DNA from: Pseudomonas aestuarii | Lineage (GTDB): Bacteria; Pseudomonadota; Gammaproteobacteria; Pseudomonadales; Pseudomonadaceae | NCBI RefSeq assembly: GCF_027988105.1 | Contig: NZ_JAQJZJ010000016.1 | Location: 1-60,199 of the forward strand | Length of the DNA: 60,199 bases | Reading direction: 5' to 3' | The notes under the pieces: model-generated | What the model saw: the letters and a program-made list of their open reading frames with translations, nothing else | The model's database searches: none | What the model was told of the DNA's origin: nothing | Shown: piece after piece, positions 15,798-23,431 of the stretch | Position numbering within the stretch: the first letter of the stretch is position 1 | Layout: each line of letters starts with the position of its first letter | Translations under genes and position numbers: made by a program

Positions 15798-18568
15798 ACT
15801 CCATACTCCGTCTCGCGGCCCGCGTCTGACGCGGCCGCATTCGCCTGCCCCAAGGGCAGAGTAAAGGAAAAGGTCGCCCCCTGTCCGCGCGCACTGTTCA
15901 CCCATAACCGGCCGCCGAAGTGCTCGATGATCTGCCGGCTGATCGGCAGCCCCAGACCGGTGCCCTGCGGCTTTTCGGTGAGGTTGTCACCGGCCTGGCG
16001 AAACTTCTCGAAGATGGTCTGCTGATCGGCCGGGTCGATACCGCAGCCGTTGTCACGCACGTCCACTTGCAACGCCTCCGGCAGCACCTGCACGGCGATG
16101 CCGATGCGCCCCGCCTCGCGGTCGCAGAACTTCACCGCATTGGCGATCAGATTGAGCAGCACCTGCAGCAGGCGATCGCGGTCGGCCAGCACCGGCGGAA
16201 TCTGCGCCGGCAGCTCAAGGCACAGTGCCACGCCCTGTTCCTGCAACAGCTGGCTGGTGGTGGCCTGGGCGTCCTCGATCACCTCCTTCAGGTCGAGCGC
16301 GCTGGTGTGCCATTCGGCACGGCCCGACTCGAGCTTGGCCAGGTCCAGCACCTGGTTGATCATCCGCGTCAGGCGCTCGCTCTCCTTGACGATGATGCCG
16401 ACGAAGCGCGCGCGCTGTGCTGGGTCCAGCTCGGGGTTGTCGTTGAGAATCTCGGAGAAGGCGCGGATCGAGGTCAGCGGCGTACGCAGTTCGTGGGTCA
16501 CGGTGGAGATGAAGTCGTCCTTCAAGCGATCGAGTTCCTGCAGCCGCGCATTGGCCGCGCGCAGTTCGCCGGTGGCGACTTCAAGTTCGTGCGACTGCTG
16601 CTCCAGGCGGCGGCTGTAGGCGAGCACCTGGGAGGCTTCGTCGAGGATGCCGAGCACCTCGTCCATGCCCAGCGGCTCCTCCTGCACCACCGAGGCCAGC
16701 ATCACCCGCGCCGAGGCGGCACCAATCGCACCCGCCAGTTGTTGCTCGGCGAAGTGCACCAGATCGGCATCCGGCACCAACTCGGCAGCGGACGCCAGGC
16801 CGCGCTGCGCCGCGTAGCCGGCGAAGGCCTCGCGGGCCCGCGCCGGACCGAGGAAGCGCCCGACCAGGGCAATCACCTCCGTCACCGAGGCGCTGCCGCG
16901 CCACAGGCTGGAGCCGCGTCCGGCGACCTTGAAGGCATCGACGAACAGCAGCGCCTGGGCATGCTCGCGGCTGCTCTGCCGACCGAACAGCGAGACGCCG
17001 ACATAGGCGCCGAGGTTGGCCAGCAGGCTCCAGAACAGCGAGTGGCCGATCTCGTCCAGCCCCGCCAGGCCGAACAGCGCCAGCGGCTTGAGCCAGGCGA
17101 TGGCCAGCGGCCCCTGCTCGATGAAACTCAACGGCAACCAGCCGGACTTGGCGAACGCCGGCAGCAACAGGGTATAGAGCCACAACAGAAAGCCCAGCGA
17201 CAGGCCACTCAAGGCGCCGGCGCGGGTGCCCTGCTTCCAGTACATGCCGCCGAGCATCGCCGGGGCGAACTGCGCCACCGCGGCGAACGACACCAGGCCG
17301 ATCGAGACCAGCGCGTAGGCCTCGCCCGCCGCGCGGTAATACACATAGCCGAGCAGCATCAACAGCAGGATGGCGCCACGGCGGATGCCCAGCAGCAAGC
17401 CCGAGAGGTCCGCCCGCTGCGCCAGGCCGAGGGCCTTCCAGCGCAGCAGCAGCGGCATCGCCAGGTCGTTGCAGATCATCGTCGACAGCGCGATGGTCTC
17501 GACGATGACCATGCCGGTGGCGGCCGACAGCCCACCGACGAACACCAGCAGCGCCAACGACTCCTGGCGCAGGGCCATGGGCAGGGTGAGGACGAAGGTA
17601 TCGGCATCCACCGTGCCGGCGGGAAAATGCATCAAGCCGGCGAAGGTGATCGGCAGGACGAAAATATTGATCGCCAGCAGGTACAGCGGAAACAGCCAGA
17701 TGGCCTTGGCCACGTGGTTCTCGTTGACGTTCTCGACCACGCTGATCTGGAACTGGCGCGGCAGAAACAGGATCGACAGCATCGACAGAAAAATCAGCGA
17801 AACCCAGGAGCCATAAGTCCCGGCAGGGCCGCCGAGGGTCAGCAGCTGGTCGACATCGGGCAAACGCGCGGCCTGCTCGAATACGTCGGCGAAACCATGG
17901 TAGAGGCCGAAGGTGACGTACAGACCGACCGCCAGAAAAGCCAGCAGCTTGACCAGCGACTCGAACGCGATAGCCGCCACCATGCCTTCATGGCGCTCGG
18001 TCGCGTCGAGGTGGCGGGTGCCGAACAGGATGGTGAAGGTCGCCAACAGCAGCGCCACATAAAGCGCGGTGTCCTGCAGGGGGCCGAGCGCCTGGCCCGA
18101 GTTCGGCATTTGGATAGTCGGGTACTGCCAGAGAATCAGGAAGCTGCTGGACACCGCCTTGAGCTGCAGGGCGATATAGGGAATCACCCCGACCACCGCG
18201 ATCAGCGTGACCAGTCCGCCCAGCAGCGCGCTCTTGCCATAGCGCGCGGCGATGAAGTCGGCGATCGAGGTGATGCGATTGGCCTTGCTGATGCGGATCA
18301 TCTTGCGCAGCACCAGCCAGAACAGCGCCGCCATCAGGGTCGGCCCGAGGTAGATCGGCAGAAAGCCGACGCCACTGACCGCCGCCCGGCCAACGCTGCC
18401 GTAGAAGGTCCAGGAGGTGGCGTACACCGCCATCGACAGCGCATAGATGTAAGGATTGGCGATGATCGAGCGGCCGGCATCGGCGCGCTTGTCACCCCAG
18501 TAGGCGATGGCGAAGAGGATGCCCAGGTAGGCGCAGGAGGTCAGCAGGATCAGGCCAGCGAGCGGCAT
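15794..18568 (-). CDS. SLC5 transporter-domain sensor histidine kinase, CrbS/CbrA class
   Basis: 924 residues. Residues 1 to about 520 form a sodium:solute symporter (SLC5) domain of about 13 helices. A STAC-like linker and coiled coil follow, then DHp with an intact H-box (THELRTPL, near 695) and HATPase with NLIANAV, DNGCGI and GTGLGL. The SLC5-STAC-kinase architecture defines CbrA and CrbS; CrbS regulates acetyl-CoA synthetase genes in Vibrio and Pseudomonas. Unlike long CrbS proteins, it has no C-terminal receiver; a separate receiver gene overlaps its stop. AGGAGG precedes the start. The co-operonic DnaQ-like exonuclease recalls the gene neighbourhood of Vibrio crbS as I remember it. The ligand is unknown, with acetate or another carboxylate plausible. 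Confidence 0.9.
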   Translation of the reverse strand: MPLAGLILLTSCAYLGILFAIAYWGDKRADAGRSIIANPYIYALSMAVYATSWTFYGSVGRAAVSGVGFLPIYLGPTLMAALFWLVLRKMIRISKANRITSIADFIAARYGKSALLGGLVTLIAVVGVIPYIALQLKAVSSSFLILWQYPTIQMPNSGQALGPLQDTALYVALLLATFTILFGTRHLDATERHEGMVAAIAFESLVKLLAFLAVGLYVTFGLYHGFADVFEQAARLPDVDQLLTLGGPAGTYGSWVSLIFLSMLSILFLPRQFQISVVENVNENHVAKAIWLFPLYLLAINIFVLPITFAGLMHFPAGTVDADTFVLTLPMALRQESLALLVFVGGLSAATGMVIVETIALSTMICNDLAMPLLLRWKALGLAQRADLSGLLLGIRRGAILLLMLLGYVYYRAAGEAYALVSIGLVSFAAVAQFAPAMLGGMYWKQGTRAGALSGLSLGFLLWLYTLLLPAFAKSGWLPLSFIEQGPLAIAWLKPLALFGLAGLDEIGHSLFWSLLANLGAYVGVSLFGRQSSREHAQALLFVDAFKVAGRGSSLWRGSASVTEVIALVGRFLGPARAREAFAGYAAQRGLASAAELVPDADLVHFAEQQLAGAIGAASARVMLASVVQEEPLGMDEVLGILDEASQVLAYSRRLEQQSHELEVATGELRAANARLQELDRLKDDFISTVTHELRTPLTSIRAFSEILNDNPELDPAQRARFVGIIVKESERLTRMINQVLDLAKLESGRAEWHTSALDLKEVIEDAQATTSQLLQEQGVALCLELPAQIPPVLADRDRLLQVLLNLIANAVKFCDREAGRIGIAVQVLPEALQVDVRDNGCGIDPADQQTIFEKFRQAGDNLTEKPQGTGLGLPISRQIIEHFGGRLWVNSARGQGATFSFTLPLGQANAAASDAGRETEYGV

Positions 18569-18581
18569 GGGCAGCGCCTCC

Positions 18582-18782
18582 TCATCGGCTCGAGCACTCG
18601 ACGACCAGGATCATCGCCACAATCAGCAGGGCCCAGGCCACGAACAGGTAGGCAAACAGCAGCGGAATACCGAACACCTCGCCACCGCTATCGAACAGCG
18701 CCAGCAAGGGATAGCTGAACAACAGACAACCCAGCATGAACAATGCCACCAGCCGCTGTGCCCGCAGTGTGCGATTGGCCAT
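18582..18782 (-). CDS. Small two-helix membrane protein, CbrX-like
   Basis: 66 residues with two predicted transmembrane helices (about 10-30 and 40-61) joined by a short loop with DSGGEVFG. It lies 13 nt before the SLC5 kinase, on the same strand. It resembles the 58-residue protein before cbrA (45441-45617): both begin their first helix with RLV and end the second with a similar run of aliphatic residues. A small accessory subunit of the transporter-like kinase is the natural hypothesis. Confidence 0.8.
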   Translation of the reverse strand: MANRTLRAQRLVALFMLGCLLFSYPLLALFDSGGEVFGIPLLFAYLFVAWALLIVAMILVVECSSR

Positions 18783-19203
18783 AGCCCGTACCTCCTGAGG
18801 CTAAGTGTGGCCGATTATTCGCCTGGCGCACTGCGCGACCATGGTAGGGGGCGCGCACCGGCGCACGCCTCTTGCCGCGCAGGCTGAGGCACCAAGCCTG
18901 TCAGGCGGTGGCAAGGTTAGGTTCGCATTGGCTGGCGCGAGGCGCTGCTCGTAGCTGCAACCGGACGGCGTTGCGCTGCAGCCGCAAAATCCGCCCCGCC
19001 AAGGAGACGGAAAGCCCAGGCAACGTCTAGCAGGCTGTTGAACAACTACCGGCGTTGCCATCGCTGCGTTAAACACAGGCTCGCGTGCGAGCCCAGTCCG
19101 TTTTCGCCTATTGTTGCGGGGCCGCCATCGGTAGTGCGCTGGCGGCCTCGCCTACGTTTTCAACGGCCTGCTCACGGCCGGACCGCCGTGAAAAATCCAA
19201 CGC
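18783..19203. other. Intergenic region before the kinase operon
   Basis: No gene is supportable in these 421 bases. The part near 18783-18840 should contain the promoter of the kinase operon (minus strand), but no clear consensus is visible. A MITE-like element occupies 19031-19170. Confidence 0.5.
19031..19170. repeat. MITE-like element with 12-bp terminal inverted repeats
   Basis: The ends CAGGCTGTTGAA (19031-19042) and TTCAACGGCCTG (19159-19170) are inverted repeats matching at 11 of 12 positions, enclosing about 116 bp of non-coding, GC-rich sequence. The flanks (CTAG and CTCA) show no clear target duplication. Length and structure fit a non-autonomous mobile element or intergenic repeat; no transposase is encoded. 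Confidence 0.5.
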
Positions 19204-20085
19204 CTAGCTGGCGAAATCGGCGCAGTAGTCGCGCACCGGCCACGCCGGGGTGTACCAGACGTAATCGGCAGCAGCGGCGCTGACCGTCTGGCCCTCTTCA
19301 GCCAGAATCAGCACCCGGCTGGCGGCTTTATCACCCAGGTCCACCAAGTGCAGCGGCACGCCCAAGTCGCGCCGCACGTGAAAGGTGCCGGCGAACAACA
19401 GGCCGGGCTGTGGCGCCGCCTCCAGCGCCGTGGCCATGCGCCGGTCGCGCTGCTGCTGCACGGAAAGCATGGCCGGCAGCTTGCTCTTCGGCAGTTTGCC
19501 GCAATGGGAGGTGCCGATCTGCGCCAGCAAGGGCCCCTGCACCAGCGCCGAGGTGGACAGTGCGCCGCTCAACGCCGGACGCTTGCGATAGACCTGGCGC
19601 ACTTGCGCGCGATTCAGATTGGCGGCCAGCAGCGGGTACGGTTGGGCGAGGGCATGTCGCACAATCGGCCCATACAGCTTCCAGGACCAACCCGCCTGCC
19701 AGGCCAATGCCGCCGGCAGATCGGTGACCGGCTGACCCTCGGCCATGCGTGCGCGCACCGCGTCGACCCGGCCCTGCTGCTCTGAGGTGAGCATTTCCAG
19801 CAGCAGGCTGCCCTGCGCCCGTTGCGTCTCCAGCGCCTGCAGCAACCAGAGCTGCAACGCGTGATGATCGGGATTGTCATGCGCCTCACCGACCAGCACG
19901 CGGGGCGCGGGGGCCAGGTGTTCGATCAGTTGCTGCGGACTCAGGCGCTGCCCCGTGTGCAGATCGACGATCTGGCCCGGATCGGCATGCTCGCGCCCTG
20001 CGGGGCTTTGCCAGGCAGGCAGCGGCGGCAGCGAGGCCTGGCAACCGGCCAGAAGGATGGCGACGAATACAAGCAACGTGCGCAT
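19204..20085 (-). CDS. ChaN-family lipoprotein, PhuW-like
   Basis: 293 residues. The signal peptide ends at the lipobox LAGC (Cys 15), so it is a lipid-anchored envelope protein. The ChaN domain (PF04187 family) covers about 50-275, with the signature VLVGEAHDNPDHHALQ, the GTSHCGKLP segment and AGTFHVRRDLGVP. Campylobacter ChaN binds two cofacial hemes, and P. aeruginosa carries a ChaN-like gene, phuW, at the end of its heme operon. Here it follows heme-type ABC genes on the same strand, supporting a heme role, although a 147-nt gap separates them. Confidence 0.85.
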   Translation of the reverse strand: MRTLLVFVAILLAGCQASLPPLPAWQSPAGREHADPGQIVDLHTGQRLSPQQLIEHLAPAPRVLVGEAHDNPDHHALQLWLLQALETQRAQGSLLLEMLTSEQQGRVDAVRARMAEGQPVTDLPAALAWQAGWSWKLYGPIVRHALAQPYPLLAANLNRAQVRQVYRKRPALSGALSTSALVQGPLLAQIGTSHCGKLPKSKLPAMLSVQQQRDRRMATALEAAPQPGLLFAGTFHVRRDLGVPLHLVDLGDKAASRVLILAEEGQTVSAAAADYVWYTPAWPVRDYCADFAS

Positions 20086-20232
20086 ATGGAAATCCTTGTT
20101 GTTTTAGAGGGCTGGCAGAGCTGGGCACTGGGGGATGGCTGAAGCGTCATCCTCCCGGTCTCGTAGCGATTGCAGATCAACCTAGGCAAAGAGTAGCAGC
20201 GGGCAAGCAGTAGTTGCGCCCAGCAGATGACT

Positions 20233-21000
20233 CTAGCGCGCCACGATCAGCGGATGCCCGCGCTCCGGATGGCGCTGCACCAGTACTTCCAGGCCGAATA
20301 CCGCCTGCAGCGGCTCGGCGCGCAGGACCTGCTCCGGACTGCCCAGCGCATGCGACCGACCGCGATCGAGCAGCAGCAAACGGTCACAGTAACGCGCGGC
20401 CAGGTTCAGGTCATGCAGGATCACCAGCACCGCCGCGCCCCGTTCGGCAAAGGCCCGAGTGGCCTGCAGGGTGGTGTGCTGGTGCAGGGGATCGAGCATC
20501 GAGGTCGGTTCGTCGAGCAACAGGGTCTGCCCCTCGCCACCCGGCCAGAGCTGGGCCAACACCCGCGCCAGGTGCACGCGCTGGCGCTCGCCGCCGGACA
20601 AGGCCAGGTAGCTGCGCCCGGCCAGGTGGGCCGCATCCGCCGCCTGCAGCGCTTCGTCGACGACCTGCGCATCACGCAGCTGACCGCTGGCATGGGGCAG
20701 CCGGCCCATGGCCACGACCTCCTCGACGCGGAAGGCAAAATTCAGCGTCGAGGCTTGCGGCAACACCGCCAGCCGCCGGGCGCGCTCGGCGCCCGGCCAG
20801 TCACCGAGGCGGCGCTGAGCGAGCCATACCTGGCCGCGGGACGGCGGCAGTTCGCCGCAGAGCGCACCGAGCAAGGTGCTCTTGCCGGCACCATTGGGGC
20901 CGAGCACACCGAGCACTTCGCCGGGCCGCAGCTCCAGGTCGATATCCGCCAATACGGTCCGGGAACCGCGTTGCACCGCCAGGTTTTCCGCTCGCAGCAT
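20233..21000 (-). CDS. hmuV: Heme ABC transporter ATP-binding protein
   Basis: 255 residues. Walker A GPNGAGKST, signature LSGGERQRVHLA, Walker B LLLDEPTS with the D-loop MLD, and the H-loop histidine (VILHDLNLAA) are all intact. The pairing with a FecCD permease and the HmuV/PhuV-type sequence point to heme rather than siderophore uptake. Its ATG shares one base with the permease stop (TGATG). Peripheral inner-membrane ATPase. Confidence 0.9.
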   Translation of the reverse strand: MLRAENLAVQRGSRTVLADIDLELRPGEVLGVLGPNGAGKSTLLGALCGELPPSRGQVWLAQRRLGDWPGAERARRLAVLPQASTLNFAFRVEEVVAMGRLPHASGQLRDAQVVDEALQAADAAHLAGRSYLALSGGERQRVHLARVLAQLWPGGEGQTLLLDEPTSMLDPLHQHTTLQATRAFAERGAAVLVILHDLNLAARYCDRLLLLDRGRSHALGSPEQVLRAEPLQAVFGLEVLVQRHPERGHPLIVAR

Positions 21001-22037
21001 CAGGCCCGCCCCCGCAGCAACAGATAGAGAAAGAACGGCGCGCCAATCAATGCGGTGACAATGCCGATCGGCAGTTCCGCCGGCGCCAGCAGCAGCCGCG
21101 CAGCCAGGTCGGCGAACAGCAGCAGGCTGGCGCCCGCCAGCGCCGAGGCCGGCAGCAGCACGCGGTGATCCGGGCCGACCAGCAAGCGCATCAGGTGCGG
21201 CACTACCAGGCCGATAAATCCGATCATCCCCGCCGCCGCCACTGCGGCGCCGACGCCGAGGGCGGTGCAGAACACCAGTTCACGCTTGATCCGCTCCACG
21301 GCAAAACCCAGGTGGCGCGCTTCCGACTCGCCGAGCAGCAAGGCATTCAGCGCCCTGGCCCGCCGCGGCAACCACAGCGCCACCGCCAGGGTGACCAGCA
21401 GCAACGGCCACAGCCGCGCATAGCTGGCGCCATTGAGGCTGCCCAGGTTCCAGAAGGTCAGGGTGCGCAGGGTGGTGTCATCCGCCAGGTAGGTGAACAG
21501 GCCAATGGCCGCGCCCGCCAGCGCGGTCAGGGCGATGCCGGCCAGGAGCATGGTCGCCACGCTGGTCTCACCGTCGCGGCGACCCAGGCGATAGACCAGG
21601 GCAGTGACCCCGAGGCCACCGATAAAGGCGCAAAGCGATAACAGGTAAGGCGCGAAAACCTCCGGCAGGCCGCCCAGCGCCGCGCCAGCGACAATCGCGA
21701 CCGCCGCGCCCAGCGCCGCACCGCTGGAGACCCCGACCAGGCCAGGGTCGGCCAAGGGGTTGCGGAACAGCCCCTGCATCGCCACTCCGCACAGCGCCAG
21801 CACCGCACCGACGGTCAGGCCCAGCAGGGTGCGCGGCATGCGGATCTGCCCGAGGATCAGCTCGGCCTGCTCCAGCTCGACGCCCCCCACGGGCATGCCG
21901 AGCAGGCGCAGTGCCGCTTGCAGGGTATCGGCCAGCGGCAGGCTGACCGGCCCCAGCGCCAGGGATAACCAGAGCGCGAGTGCCAGCAACAGGCCCAGCG
22001 CGATAAACAGTGAGCGCGGCTGAATGACGGGATTCAT
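21000..22037 (-). CDS. hmuU: Heme ABC transporter permease (FecCD family)
   Basis: 345 residues and about nine or ten transmembrane helices. Family features include RMPRTLLGLTVGAVLALCGVAMQ and NPLADPGLVGVSSGA (positions 70-115), and GFIGLVVPH near the coupling helix. The start at 22037 (MNPVIQP) is preferred over the longer open frame, which lacks membrane character. The expected partners (periplasmic PhuT/HmuT, chaperone PhuS, receptor PhuR) are not upstream; a divergent Rieske gene is. No Fur box is obvious before it. Confidence 0.9.
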   Translation of the reverse strand: MNPVIQPRSLFIALGLLLALALWLSLALGPVSLPLADTLQAALRLLGMPVGGVELEQAELILGQIRMPRTLLGLTVGAVLALCGVAMQGLFRNPLADPGLVGVSSGAALGAAVAIVAGAALGGLPEVFAPYLLSLCAFIGGLGVTALVYRLGRRDGETSVATMLLAGIALTALAGAAIGLFTYLADDTTLRTLTFWNLGSLNGASYARLWPLLLVTLAVALWLPRRARALNALLLGESEARHLGFAVERIKRELVFCTALGVGAAVAAAGMIGFIGLVVPHLMRLLVGPDHRVLLPASALAGASLLLFADLAARLLLAPAELPIGIVTALIGAPFFLYLLLRGRA

Positions 22038-22157
22038 GGCGTGGGCTGGGCTTCTGCGGTCAAAGGGTGGCGGGCAGGATAAAAGGCTGTGCCCCAGGCC
22101 GCCAGTCAATCCCGTGCGGCGGGACAGTGCAAGCGCCAGTTTTTCTGCGCCTGCGGG

Positions 22158-22188
22158 CGGACTGCGCTTGGCAAGCCCGCGCAGTCCG
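22158..22188. promoter_or_regulatory. 10-bp inverted repeat over the Rieske-gene promoter
   Basis: CGGACTGCGC (22158-22167) and GCGCAGTCCG (22179-22188) are perfect inverted repeats around an 11-nt centre that contains the -35 hexamer TTGGCA. The placement suggests an operator, though a hairpin of unknown use cannot be excluded. Confidence 0.4.
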
Positions 22189-22195
22189 GGATAAT
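22168..22195 (+). promoter_or_regulatory. Promoter of the Rieske-protein gene
   Basis: TTGGCA (22168-22173), 16-nt spacer, GATAAT (22190-22195), about 24 nt before the chosen ATG. Confidence 0.55.
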
Positions 22196-22218
22196 GCCCG
22201 CCTACTCTGGAGATGCCG

Positions 22219-22536
22219 ATGATGCGTTTATGCGCCCCGAATGAGCTGGCCGAAGGTCAGAGCCGGGGCTTCGTGATTGACGGCGAAAAGCTGTTTGCCG
22301 TGCGCAAGCACGGCCAGGTGTTCGCCTACCGCAACCGTTGCCCGCACAAGGGTATCCCTCTGGACTGGCTGCCAGACCAGTTTCTCGACCACAGCGCCAG
22401 CCTGATCCAGTGCGCCACCCACGGCGCACTGTTTCTCATCGACTCGGGCGAATGCGTGGCCGGCCCCTGCGCCGGGCAATCGCTGCACGCGCTGAGCTGC
22501 GCGGAAGATCACGAAGGGATCTGGATCGACTGCTGA
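22219..22536 (+). CDS. Rieske [2Fe-2S] domain protein
   Basis: About 105 residues forming a single Rieske domain: the ligand motifs CPHKG and CATHG (Cx2H) with intervening spacing typical of ferredoxin-type Rieske proteins such as NirD or the dioxygenase ferredoxins. No transmembrane anchor, so probably a soluble electron carrier. GGAG lies 6 nt before the ATG at 22219; an ATG at 22213 is too close to it. It is monocistronic and divergent from the heme permease; the partner is unknown. Confidence 0.82.
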   Translation: MMRLCAPNELAEGQSRGFVIDGEKLFAVRKHGQVFAYRNRCPHKGIPLDWLPDQFLDHSASLIQCATHGALFLIDSGECVAGPCAGQSLHALSCAEDHEGIWIDC

Positions 22537-22590
22537 ATTGCTCGGACCTATCTTCCTACGCAAGGCCGAACAACCCACGCCCCCGTGGCA

Positions 22591-22647
22591 GGCGCTTCAG
22601 CGGCGAGCTGCGCGCGGCGGCAGTCGCGGCTGAAGCCCCGCCCACAG
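22591..22647. repeat. REP doublet (REPIN-like)
   Basis: GCTTCAGC (22594-22601) and GCTGAAGC (22629-22636) are inverted copies within two related GC-rich palindromic units. The right unit, read on the minus strand as TGTGGGCGGGGCTTCAGCC, looks like a pseudomonad REP. Such pairs are dispersed in intergenic DNA by RAYT transposases. Confidence 0.5.
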
Positions 22648-22673
22648 TGGGTTACTCGTTTAAGTTCAGACCC

Positions 22674-22698
22674 GTAGCCCGGATTGCATCCGGGCTAC
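22674..22698. repeat. Intergenic palindrome, possible bidirectional terminator
   Basis: GTAGCCCGGA-TTGCA-TCCGGGCTAC, a perfect 10-bp stem between the converging Rieske and sfsA genes. The sequence is a typical repeated intergenic palindrome of pseudomonads and may stop transcription from both sides, though no U-tract follows. Confidence 0.55.
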
Positions 22699-22723
22699 CA
22701 CAGCTTCGGTCCCCTTTACTGGC

Positions 22724-23431
22724 TTACAAATGCACCTCGAGCCGACGCACTAACTGAACCCCCTGCGGGCTGATATCCGCGCCGTAAGCCATTACTTCGA
22801 CACCCGCCTCGACCGCGGCGCGCAAAGCCGCGGCGTAGGCCGGATCGATCTCCTCGGCCGGGCGCACCGCATCGATCTCCGTCAGGTTGACGCAATACAG
22901 CTGCACGGCACGAACCCCATCACGCGCCAGCGTCGCCAGTTCACGCAGGTGCTTGGCGCCGCGCTCGGTGCGCGCATCGGGAAACGCCGCCACCCGGCTG
23001 TCGGCATAGCCCAGGGTCACGCTCTTGACTTCGACGAACGCGGCGCCGTGCGGGTAATCCAGGCGGAAATCGATGCGGCTGCGCTCCTGGCCATAGGGCA
23101 CCTCGCGCTTCAAGGCGCTGAAGCCGGCCAACTCGGTGATCAAGCCGCCGCGCAGCGCCTCTTCGACCAGGCTGTTGGCGCGTGCGGTATTGATCACCGC
23201 CAGGCGGCCCTGCGGCGTTTCGCCGATTTCCCAGGTGCCCGGCAGCTTGCGCTTGGGATCATTGCTACGACTGAACCAGACCCGCGCGCCTTCGCTCATG
23301 CAGTTGAGCATCGAGCCGGTGTTGGGACAATGGATGGTCAGCAGCTCGCCGCTGGCCGTTTCGATATCGGCCAGGAAGCGTTTGTAGCGGCGCAGCAGTC
23401 GCCCCTGTTCCAGCGCCGGTTCAAAGTGCAT
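22724..23431 (-). CDS. sfsA: DNA/RNA nuclease SfsA
   Basis: 235 residues, normal for the SfsA family (sugar fermentation stimulation protein A). It has an N-terminal OB-like part (RYKRFLADI, CPNTGSM) and a nuclease-like C-terminal part (RIDFRLDY, AFVEVKSVTLG, with the acidic and Lys residues of a PD-(D/E)xK-like core). E. coli SfsA binds DNA; the biological role is unsettled. The start overlaps the 3' end of the aminotransferase gene by 11 nt, so the two are coupled. Confidence 0.92.
   Translation of the reverse strand: MHFEPALEQGRLLRRYKRFLADIETASGELLTIHCPNTGSMLNCMSEGARVWFSRSNDPKRKLPGTWEIGETPQGRLAVINTARANSLVEEALRGGLITELAGFSALKREVPYGQERSRIDFRLDYPHGAAFVEVKSVTLGYADSRVAAFPDARTERGAKHLRELATLARDGVRAVQLYCVNLTEIDAVRPAEEIDPAYAAALRAAVEAGVEVMAYGADISPQGVQLVRRLEVHL

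Noticed and set aside
15920..18718. Very long open frame (over 900 codons) antisense to the SLC5 kinase
   Set aside because: Its translation is Gln/His/Arg-rich and without domains, as expected for a shadow frame of a GC-rich gene; the minus-strand gene has complete, recognisable domains.
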